Shown here: positions 33,852-40,618 of the stretch, one piece after another
Layout: each line of letters begins with the position of its first letter
Numbering within the stretch: position 1 is the stretch's first letter
Source: Lacticaseibacillus yichunensis
Lineage (GTDB): Bacteria; Bacillota; Bacilli; Lactobacillales; Lactobacillaceae
Direction of reading: 5' to 3'
Assembly (NCBI RefSeq): GCF_003946405.1
Contig: NZ_RHOG01000001.1
Coordinates: 1 to 64,000, forward strand
DNA: 64,000 bases
Program-made: the position numbers and the translations under genes
The notes under the pieces: generated by a model
Database searches by the model: none
What the model saw: only the letters and a program-made list of their open reading frames with translations
Told to the model about the DNA's origin: nothing

Positions 33852-35504
33852 GTGGAAGATAATAAACAAAAACAATATATTCCTTGGGTGATCGTCGGCT
33901 TAATGGATTTCGTCACGGTCATCGGCTTCGATGATATCATTTATAATTTTCAAAATCAGGGGCTCGTTGCCGTCACCAGTTGGGTACTGATGACATTTTT
34001 CTACGTGATTCCCTATAACTTGATCGTCGCGCACATGGGCTCGACTTTTTCCGAGCTCGGCGGTGGCATCACATCCTGGATGCGCCAGACAAACGGCGAT
34101 ACAGTCGGCTATTTTGCCGCGTGGTTCTACTGGATCACCGGTCTGCCGTATGTCGTCGATGTCGCCAATTCCGTCGTGATCTCCCTGGGGTGGATCTTGA
34201 ACGGCAACGGCGACATTCAAAGCCACATGGGCAACGCGTGGTTTGGCATCACCACCGCCGTGATCTTCGTGGTCTTCATCTGGATCCAGCATTTGTTCAA
34301 GAACAAGTCGCTGGAAGTGATGTCGACGATCGGCGGCGGGGCGATGTTCATCATGACCGTCCTCTTTGTCATCATGACCATCATCGGCCTGTCGTCTGGC
34401 AATCCGATCAAAACGCAGCCATTTGACTTCAAGGCCTTTTTGCCAAAACACGTGGATCCGGCCTTTCTTTCCACCTTTGGGCTGTTCGTCTTTGCGATGA
34501 ATGGGTCTGAGCTGGCGGCGCCTTATACCGCCGACATGAAACACCCGAGTCGCGATTTTCCAAAAGCTTTGAAGATGATCGCCATCATGACGATGTTCCT
34601 GACGCTGTTTGGGACGTTCAGTTTGGGTGTTTACTTCAATGCACATCACCTGCCGAACGACTTGAAGATGAACGGCTCGTACTACGCGTTTCAGGCGATC
34701 GGCAAACAGTTCGGCGTTGGCAACGGCCTGATGTACCTGTTCGCCGCGGTGCAAGGCATCTACATGCTGGCCCAGCTCGCCGTGATTTTGGATGCCTCGA
34801 CCCGTGTCTTCTTGTCTGATGTGGCCAAGCGCTTCATGCCGCGCCAGCTCACAAAGAAAAATGCGGATGGTCTGCCGATCAATGGCTATTGGCTCACGAC
34901 CATCTTGTGCGCGCTGATCATGGCGCTGGGCGGGATGCTGCCGCGCATCAACGACATTTTCAACTGGCTCCTCAACCTGAACGGCATCGTCTCACCATTT
35001 TCGACCTGCTTCCTGTTCTGGTCCTTTCTCATGGTGCGGCTGCACTCCGACCGTTTTCCAAAACCGGACTACACCTTCATCAAGTCCGACAAGCTGGGCG
35101 TGATCGTGGGTGCCTGGATGCTCGGCGTGACGTTCCTGCTGGCCGTGCTAGGCTTCTTCCCAACGGATGCGAATCAGTCAACGTTTGCGATGATGCTGAC
35201 GCTGAATATCGTCGTGCCGATCGGGATGGTGGTCCTGGGCTTCATGATGCCGTGGATCGCCAAGCGCCAAGCAAACGGCAACGGCCTGGCCTTCGGGAAA
35301 ACAGCCTGGTGGGTCTTCACCTTGGTCATGGGCATCGGTCTGATCGGCCTTGTCTCATACGGGATGTCGACCTCGATCGTGGCGCACGCTGCGCCTTGGC
35401 TCAAATGGGGCTCAATCATTGTCGTCGATCTGATCTTGCTCGGCTTGACTAATCTGTTCACCCGTAATGGCCGCCACGGCATCGCGGATACAGCTGATAT
35501 TTAA
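33852..35504 (+). CDS. APC-family amino acid permease
   Basis: A 550-residue transporter with 12 or more helices. VTVIGFDDIIYNFQNQG, TFSELGGGITSWMRQTNGD and FVFAMNGSELAAPYTADM are APC-superfamily elements near helices 1, 2 and 6 (the last replacing the usual GFE/AYE region). It most resembles uncharacterised lactobacillar permeases in the glutamate/GABA-antiporter neighbourhood; the substrate cannot be set. The GTG at 33852 follows GGAGG at 9 bases. A leader peptide precedes it and a terminator follows. Confidence 0.85.
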   Translation: MEDNKQKQYIPWVIVGLMDFVTVIGFDDIIYNFQNQGLVAVTSWVLMTFFYVIPYNLIVAHMGSTFSELGGGITSWMRQTNGDTVGYFAAWFYWITGLPYVVDVANSVVISLGWILNGNGDIQSHMGNAWFGITTAVIFVVFIWIQHLFKNKSLEVMSTIGGGAMFIMTVLFVIMTIIGLSSGNPIKTQPFDFKAFLPKHVDPAFLSTFGLFVFAMNGSELAAPYTADMKHPSRDFPKALKMIAIMTMFLTLFGTFSLGVYFNAHHLPNDLKMNGSYYAFQAIGKQFGVGNGLMYLFAAVQGIYMLAQLAVILDASTRVFLSDVAKRFMPRQLTKKNADGLPINGYWLTTILCALIMALGGMLPRINDIFNWLLNLNGIVSPFSTCFLFWSFLMVRLHSDRFPKPDYTFIKSDKLGVIVGAWMLGVTFLLAVLGFFPTDANQSTFAMMLTLNIVVPIGMVVLGFMMPWIAKRQANGNGLAFGKTAWWVFTLVMGIGLIGLVSYGMSTSIVAHAAPWLKWGSIIVVDLILLGLTNLFTRNGRHGIADTADI

Positions 35505-35512
35505 AGGATGCG

Positions 35513-35548
35513 AAGCCCGCACCGGATAATTTCTGGTGCGGGCTTTTT
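35513..35548 (+). terminator. Terminator of the permease gene
   Basis: AAGCCCGCACC (35513-35523) pairs perfectly with GGTGCGGGCTT (35535-35545), followed by T residues. Confidence 0.9.
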
Positions 35549-35665
35549 AGTTGGGCTTCCCCGAGCAGGTCTGAGGTGTCTAGCAGGCTTGGTCACTACG
35601 GCACAGTGCGCCATAGCGCCCAAGCCATGTTAGTCACTCAGCCCTCCCGTTCGGCTCCGCACCCT
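35549..35665 (+). repeat. Hairpin repeat family, element C
   Basis: A 117-bp element from AGTTGGGCTTCC to CGCACCCT, abutting the permease terminator. GGCTTGG/CCAAGCC, CTAGCA/TGTTAG and TACGGC-like/GCCATA pair within it. It lies in a co-directional gap before the kinase-like pseudogene. Confidence 0.75.
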
Positions 35666-35704
35666 TTTTGCATGCTAGAATGAACATGAAAGGAAGTGGC
35701 GGCC

Positions 35705-36600
35705 ATGACAAGCTACAGCGTGATCTACAACCCTCAGTCTGGAAAACAAGGCGCGACTCGCATCGCCAAGCGGTTCGCGGCTGCGGCTGAAAAACGCGGC
35801 CATGTCGTGCGACAGACGCACGCGACTTTGCCTTCACCGCAATGAGTGACGTGGTGGTGGCAGTCGGCGGCGATGGGACGATCAACCAAGTTGCGGCGGG
35901 CCTGGTCGCAAGGCGGCACCCACCCTTGCTCGGCATTCTCCCGGCTGGCACCGTCAATAATCTCGCCATGGTGCTGCATATCCCGCTGCTCACCCCGCTG
36001 GCGATCGCCGGGCTGCTGGACGGCACCCCGCAGCCGCTGGATATCGGGCTGGTCAATGGTCAGGCGATGATCTCGACCCTGACCCTTGGCGTGTTGGCCA
36101 ATGCGGCGCTGTCCGTCACCCAGCAGGATAAGCAGCGGTTCGGCCCGCTCATCTACCTGACCCGCGGCCTGAAAGTCCTGCTGCAGCACCAACATTGGCA
36201 GCTGACACTGGCGGCGCCGCAACGAACCTGGCAACAGGATACCTCGTTCGTCTTGGTCACAATGACCAATTCCGTCGGGGGCTTCACCAACTTTGCGCCG
36301 CAAGCCAAACCTGGGGATGGCCTGTTCCATGTGTTCGTCGCGCCCAAGACCGGCCGTTGGCATAGCCTGATGGTACTGCCGTACTTTCTCTCGGGCAACT
36401 TCGCCAAACTCCCAGGCATGACCTATTTCACTGCCAGCCAATTGAAGGTGTCGGCGGCCAAAAGTCTGCGCTCGCGCATCGATGGCGACCCGAGCACGAG
36501 CCTGCCGCTGGAAATGCAGGTGGTGTCGGGCAAGGTACAAGTACTGACGCCGGGGAAAAACCGAGTCGGGTGGCATTTTGGACCTGTCCGCGGGTGGGCA
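35705..36600 (+). pseudogene. Frameshifted diacylglycerol/lipid kinase-like gene
   Basis: The ATG at 35705 (GGAAGTGG upstream) opens a DagK-type start, YSVIYNPQSGKQGATRI through VVRQTHAT, but the frame stops at 35844. The expected continuation lies in another frame: DFAFTAMSDVVVAVGGDGTI with the catalytic GGDGT motif, then LGILPAGTVNNLAMVL and SRIDGDPS. The join is shorter than in intact kinases by several residues, suggesting a small frameshifting deletion near 35825. The second frame also lacks a natural end: it runs on to 36849 through palindromic non-coding sequence (36598-36740) and through the panE terminator. An ATGA at 35842 could in principle restart translation. Confidence 0.75.
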
Positions 36601-36795
36601 GGCCTATTTGTTTGCGTCGCTTTTAGTGTCGAAGATCAGATCAAAGCGACTTTGGTTTTCCGACGAAAGGTTGCGCGAAGGCCTGCCGCAATCCGTCCTT
36701 CTGAAGACGAGCGGGCCTGGCTAGCTGAGATCCCCAGGCCTCAACGCCGCCTTGCACGACCAGCCACTGGCCAGTTTTCAGAATCAATTTTGACC

Positions 36796-36827
36796 GAAAA
36801 AAAGCGCCACCCACAAAGGCAGCGCTT
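36796..36827 (-). terminator. panE: panE terminator
   Basis: On the minus strand AGCGCTGCC pairs with GGTGGCGCT (one mismatch) followed by seven T residues, nine bases past the stop codon at 36836. Confidence 0.8.
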
Positions 36828-36835
36828 CGCACATC

Positions 36836-37774
36836 CTATTTGGCTTTGACCAAGACTTCTTTCATCTGGATCAGTTGGGTCAACAGCTGGCAATCCGGTG
36901 TTGGCACGCCATATTGCTCGCCCTTACGCCAAACCGTCCCGTTGATGAAATCGATCTCGGTTTTACGATGATTGATCACAAGGTCTTGATACATCGAGGG
37001 ATAATGATCCGCGATGTCCGAAGTGAAGGTCGCTGCGACGTGTTGATAGATCTCGGCTTGATCCAGCTGCAGGCCCTCATGCGCCCCAACTGCGGCGAAC
37101 TCCGCAATGATTGCCTTGAGGAGGCCTTCGATTCCATGCGTTTTGCCCAGCTCGCCGATGTTGCAGGCCAGCAGTGCGCACAGACTATTCAGCGTTCCGT
37201 TCACGCACGCCTTGCGCCAGATCGCGTATTTGACGTTGTCGCTATAGGTCGCGTTGAGCCCGGCCTCATCGAAGACTTGCACGACCTGCTGGGCAAAATC
37301 CTTCCCAGCTGGCGCAAAGTTTTGCAACTCGACATTTCCGTTGCCAACAAGCGTCGCGTGTCCAGGACCGGTCATCCCGGCGGTCCACATGGTGATGCCG
37401 AGCAACAGATGATCCTTTGCGACATATTTTTCCAACACATCCTCGTGCCCGATGCCGTTCAGCAGGCACAACACATAGGTATCAGGATTGATGATCGGAC
37501 GTACCGCGTCGAACATCGTCGTCAGCTGATTGGACTTGGTGAAAACAATGATCAGATCTGCCTGGTCGCCGATGCGATCGATCTCTATCGGCGAATAGAT
37601 CGGCAGTTTCACTGTCACCGGTTCACCGTTGAAGTCCGCCTGCAGCCCATCTTTTCTGATCGCGTCAATATTGGCCTGCCAGCCATCGACCAACGTGACC
37701 TCATTTCCTGCCCGATGCAACATCAGCGCAAACCGGCTGCCCATACCGCCAGCGCCTAAGACCGTGATCTTCAA
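36836..37774 (-). CDS. panE: 2-dehydropantoate 2-reductase (ketopantoate reductase)
   Basis: A ~312-residue NADPH enzyme making pantoate for coenzyme A synthesis, or a related 2-keto acid reductase. The Rossmann motif is VLGAGGMGSRFALML, the central CLLNGIGHEDVL and the catalytic Lys region YAIWRKACVNGTLNSLCALL are clear, and the C-terminal domain is helical. The TTG at 37774 gives the usual MKITVLGAGGMG start with AAAGGG nine bases upstream; the ATG at 37783 directly abuts that site. Upstream lies the triple repeat D array. Confidence 0.88.
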   Translation of the reverse strand: MKITVLGAGGMGSRFALMLHRAGNEVTLVDGWQANIDAIRKDGLQADFNGEPVTVKLPIYSPIEIDRIGDQADLIIVFTKSNQLTTMFDAVRPIINPDTYVLCLLNGIGHEDVLEKYVAKDHLLLGITMWTAGMTGPGHATLVGNGNVELQNFAPAGKDFAQQVVQVFDEAGLNATYSDNVKYAIWRKACVNGTLNSLCALLACNIGELGKTHGIEGLLKAIIAEFAAVGAHEGLQLDQAEIYQHVAATFTSDIADHYPSMYQDLVINHRKTEIDFINGTVWRKGEQYGVPTPDCQLLTQLIQMKEVLVKAK

Positions 37775-37891
37775 TAGTGTCATCCCTTTCTCTGTTTAGG
37801 ATAGCAGGTGCACATTAAACTAGGATGAAAGTTGCGGTATGAGGTCGCGAAACACAGGAATGGAAGCACTCGGCTGCGCCCCTTTTTTTCG

Positions 37892-38013
37892 AGTTGGGCT
37901 CCGCCGAGCAGGGGCGGGTCATGTAGTTGACCCGGTCGCCCGATGGCCAAGCACGCCATCGAACGCCCAGCCCAAACTACCTGCCCGCCCCTAAGCGCTC
38001 GGCTCCGCACCCT
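37892..38013 (+). repeat. Hairpin repeat family, element D1
   Basis: A 122-bp element from AGTTGGGCTCCG to CGCACCCT. Outer arms AGGGGCGGG/CCCGCCCCT, middle TAGTT/AACTA and inner GATGGC/GCCATC pair. First of three elements in head-to-tail tandem in the divergent gap between panE and hflX (37784-38327). A fragment of a further right end lies at 37870-37883. Nothing else is seen in that gap except the hflX promoter near 38268-38296. Confidence 0.85.
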
Positions 38014-38018
38014 GTTTC

Positions 38019-38139
38019 CAGTTGGGCTTCGGCTCGCATGGCGGGGACATCCAACTGTCTCTTGCGCTCGATGGCGCACGCGCCATCAATCGCATGAGCC
38101 AAGTTAGCTGCCCCGCCATCCCGCGGGCCTGCGCACCCT
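38019..38139 (+). repeat. Hairpin repeat family, element D2
   Basis: A 121-bp element from CAGTTGGGCTTCG to CGCACCCT. Outer arms ATGGCGGGG/CCCCGCCAT, inner GATGGC/GCCATC. It is the closest relative of A1 in the window. Confidence 0.85.
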
Positions 38140-38143
38140 TTTC

Positions 38144-38262
38144 CAGTCGGGCTCCGCCGGGCAGGGCCGCGACATCTAGGCCATTAGCCACCCGAGGCCA
38201 AGTGCGCCTCACGCGGCTAATGGACCTAGCTGCACGGCCCTGTACGCCCGGCTTCGCACCCT
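38144..38262 (+). repeat. Hairpin repeat family, element D3
   Basis: A 119-bp element from CAGTCGGGCTCCG to CGCACCCT. It has the best stem of the family: CAGGGCCG/CGGCCCTG, CATCTAGG/CCTAGCTG, CCATTAGCC/GGCTAATGG and GAGGC/GCCTC. The stem sequences differ from D1 and D2 although the ends are the same. Confidence 0.85.
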
Positions 38263-38327
38263 GTTTCTGGTTAATTTTTTCCAAATCTGGTACACTTGCC
38301 GTAGTGAAACGAAGGGAGGCAGTCGTC

Positions 38328-38357
38328 ATGCGCATTCGCCGTGATCAGTTGAAGTGA
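38328..38357 (+). CDS. 9-codon leader peptide of hflX
   Basis: ATG at 38328 with AAGGGAGG about 8 bases upstream encodes MRIRRDQLK and stops at TGA 38355-38357. A TACACT -10 element at 38291-38296 places the transcript start only ~25 bases before it. It is followed by hairpins CCGC-TTTTT-GCGG and then an intrinsic terminator ahead of hflX, the layout of a ribosome-stalling attenuator. Confidence 0.65.
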   Translation: MRIRRDQLK

Positions 38358-38419
38358 AAAATCACCGCTTTTTGCGGCAGCGCTGCGCGTCTCGCCAGTG
38401 GCCTGTTTAGGTCGCCATC

Positions 38420-38444
38420 GAAGCCGGGCTCGGCTTCTTTTTTT
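38420..38444 (+). terminator. hflX: Attenuator terminator in the hflX leader
   Basis: GAAGCCG (38420-38426) and CGGCTTC (38431-38437) form a perfect 7-bp stem with a four-base loop followed by seven T residues. It lies between the leader peptide and the hflX start at 38550, so hflX expression requires readthrough or antitermination. Confidence 0.75.
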
Positions 38445-38549
38445 GTGCAATTGGATAAGTGATCTAGTCGCCGTAGAATCACGAGCAAAGACGCTACTGA
38501 GCGCCGTTTTCGCCCGCGCGCCCCTCGCTGCCGCCTCATGGAGGAAAAT

Positions 38550-39824
38550 ATGGACGTTTTACAACCTAACGAAAAAGTGATTGTCAGCGGGATCTCCCGC
38601 ATGCAAGAGAATTTTGACTATAGTATGACCGAATTGAAAAATCTCGCCGCCGCAAACAATTACGATGTGGTTGGCGAGATTCGCCAGAACCTGGACCGCT
38701 CACTTGCTGGCACTTATTTTGGCGCCGGCAAGTTGGACGAGATCAAAGAACTCGCCTTGGCCAATGATGCGACCCGACTGATCGTCAATGATGAGTTGTC
38801 GCCGTCGCAGCTGCGAAATATCGAAAAGGGTGTTGGCGTGAAGGTCTCCGATCGCACGCAGCTGATTCTGGATATTTTTGCCACCCGGGCCCGCAGCAAG
38901 ACCGCGATCACCCAAGTCGAGATCGCCCAGCTGCAATACGCCTTGCCGCGCCTGCATCCCAGCGCCAACAAGCTGGATCAGCAAGGCGGCGGTGGCGGTC
39001 TGGCCAACCGTGGTGCCGGTGAGACGAAGCTGGAAATGGACCGGCGCGTACTGAATAAGCGCATCGCCAAACTACGCCGCGACCTCAAGGAGGCAGACGT
39101 GGGGGCTGAGGTGCGCCGCGCCAAACGCGAGGAGAACCGCATCCCCGTCGTTGCGCTGGTCGGCTACACCAATGCCGGCAAGTCCACCACGATGAACGGC
39201 CTACTTGAACGCTACGCCGATCATCCGGAGACCAAGACTGTTTTCGAAAAGGACATGCTGTTCGCGACCTTGGACACCAGTGTTCGCCAACTCACCCTGC
39301 CGGACAATCGGAAGTTCTTGTTGTCTGACACGGTCGGCTTCGTCTCCAAGTTGCCGCATCAGTTGGTGGATTCCTTCAAGGCCACGCTGGCAGAAGCGGC
39401 GAATGCCGACCTCTTGATTCAAGTCGTCGATTACGCCGATCCGCATTATCCGGAAATGATGGCGATCACGGAAAAGACGCTCAAGGACATCGGCATCGAA
39501 AACATTCCGATGATCATGGCCTACAACAAGGCTGACCTGCGCGAAGGCACCCTGTTCCCGCAAGTTGACGGCGACAATATCGTCTACTCTGCGCGCGATG
39601 ACAAGTCGCTGGCCGCGTTGATCGAGCTGATCACCAAGCATATTTACGCGGATCACGAAACGCACACGTACCTGGTGCCGTTTGACCAGGGCCAGATCGT
39701 GGATTACATGCAGCGCGAAACAGCCGTTGCCAGCACCGATTACGTCGAGGCCGGCACCAAGCTCGTCGCGACCGTCGATCCAATTCAAGCCGGCAAGCTG
39801 AAGAAATACCAAGTCGCAGATTAA
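38550..39824 (+). CDS. hflX: Ribosome-associated GTPase HflX
   Basis: A 424-residue GTPase that splits stalled or hibernating ribosomes. The N-terminal HflX domain contains ADDARL-like IVNDELSPSQLRNIE, followed by the helical linker with GGGGGLANRGAGETKLE-type Gly-rich loop, and the G domain with G1 LVGYTNAGKSTTMNGL, G3 LLSDTVGFVSKLPH and G4 YNKAD. The ATG at 38550 is used because GGAGG lies 6 bases upstream; an ATG at 38538 contains that site. Controlled by a leader peptide and attenuator, as expected for a gene induced by ribosome-stalling drugs or stress. Confidence 0.95.
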   Translation: MDVLQPNEKVIVSGISRMQENFDYSMTELKNLAAANNYDVVGEIRQNLDRSLAGTYFGAGKLDEIKELALANDATRLIVNDELSPSQLRNIEKGVGVKVSDRTQLILDIFATRARSKTAITQVEIAQLQYALPRLHPSANKLDQQGGGGGLANRGAGETKLEMDRRVLNKRIAKLRRDLKEADVGAEVRRAKREENRIPVVALVGYTNAGKSTTMNGLLERYADHPETKTVFEKDMLFATLDTSVRQLTLPDNRKFLLSDTVGFVSKLPHQLVDSFKATLAEAANADLLIQVVDYADPHYPEMMAITEKTLKDIGIENIPMIMAYNKADLREGTLFPQVDGDNIVYSARDDKSLAALIELITKHIYADHETHTYLVPFDQGQIVDYMQRETAVASTDYVEAGTKLVATVDPIQAGKLKKYQVAD

Positions 39825-39833
39825 GGTGAAAAT

Positions 39834-39879
39834 AGCGGGTGGCCGCGCATCCTCTTCGATGCAGGGCCACCCGCTTTTT
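39834..39879 (+). terminator. hflX: hflX terminator
   Basis: AGCGGGTGGCC (39834-39844) pairs perfectly with GGCCACCCGCT (39865-39875) and is followed by T residues. It can also serve the convergent tetR gene. Confidence 0.85.
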
Positions 39880-39891
39880 GGTGTCGCCAGT

Positions 39892-40476
39892 CTAGTTTTC
39901 CGCAGGCTTCAGCACGTCGAAGCCGCTCAACCCACTGACATTCAATTTGGTGATCGCGGCGCGGATCTCCTTTTTGGGAAAATGCGTATACCCGTTCACC
40001 TGCATCCGCAGCATCGCCATCATATTGGTCACAATAAACGTCGCAAACAGGACCGAATAGTCGTGATCGATCTGCCGATTGTCGCGAATACCGCCGGCGA
40101 TCTCCTCGATCAGGCGTTCCTGCACCTTCTGATCCGTGTGCCCATACGTCTCGTGCGTCATCACATAATTGTAAAAATCGTGATTCGTTTCAAGGAAGTC
40201 GACGAAAACAGACAACAGGAGGCCGCGATGCGAGGCGTACTCATCGTATGAATGCTCGCTGAGCCGCGCGGTGAGCTCATCAGAGATCGAATCGGCATAG
40301 GACCACATCAGGTCATCGATGGTGTCGTAATGTAGGTAAAAGGTCTTGCGATTGATGCCGGCGCGTTCGGTCAGCTCCGAGACTTTGATCGGTGCGACCC
40401 CTTTTTCGATCACCAACGCCTCATAGGCATCTCTAATCGCCTGTTCCGTACGCACACTCCGTCGATCCTCTGCCAT
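39892..40476 (-). CDS. TetR-family regulator
   Basis: A 194-residue regulator. The helix-turn-helix is ELTERAGINRKTFYLHYDT (~36-55); the C-terminal ~130 residues form the ligand/dimer domain of the TetR_C_8 kind often found beside YhgE/Pip genes. The ATG at 40476 has AAAGGGG nine bases upstream. It is divergent from the YhgE-like gene and very likely represses it through a site in the ~140-base gap. Confidence 0.9.
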   Translation of the reverse strand: MAEDRRSVRTEQAIRDAYEALVIEKGVAPIKVSELTERAGINRKTFYLHYDTIDDLMWSYADSISDELTARLSEHSYDEYASHRGLLLSVFVDFLETNHDFYNYVMTHETYGHTDQKVQERLIEEIAGGIRDNRQIDHDYSVLFATFIVTNMMAMLRMQVNGYTHFPKKEIRAAITKLNVSGLSGFDVLKPAEN

Positions 40477-40515
40477 GACCTGCAACCCCTTTCTTTGACC
40501 CCAGTTTACCCCATA

Positions 40516-40533
40516 GTGTGGCATAAGCCCCAC
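40516..40533. promoter_or_regulatory. Possible TetR operator
   Basis: GTGTGGC-ATAA-GCCCCAC is an imperfect dyad in the short divergent region between tetR and the YhgE-like gene. Confidence 0.3.
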
Positions 40534-40618
40534 GATGCGTCAAACTGGGTTGCACGCAGCTGAAAAATCATTATATTCAATAACGATTTTGCAGTGCGAT
40601 ACAGAAAGGAACTTGCAG

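Noticed and set aside
36600-36849. C-terminal extension of the kinase-like ORF as a new domain
   Set aside because: The stretch is made of perfect palindromes and includes the panE terminator, and kinase homology ends near 36560.
36836-37783. ATG at 37783 as the panE start
   Set aside because: The ribosome binding site directly touches that ATG, while the TTG at 37774 has proper spacing and gives the family-typical N-terminus.
37892-38262. The D1-D3 tandem array as integron attC sites
   Set aside because: Some left ends read GTTGGGC, which fits the GTTRRRY core, and attC sites also conserve structure over sequence. The right ends (CGCACCC) do not give the matching RYYYAAC core, and no integrase or cassette ORFs lie between the elements.
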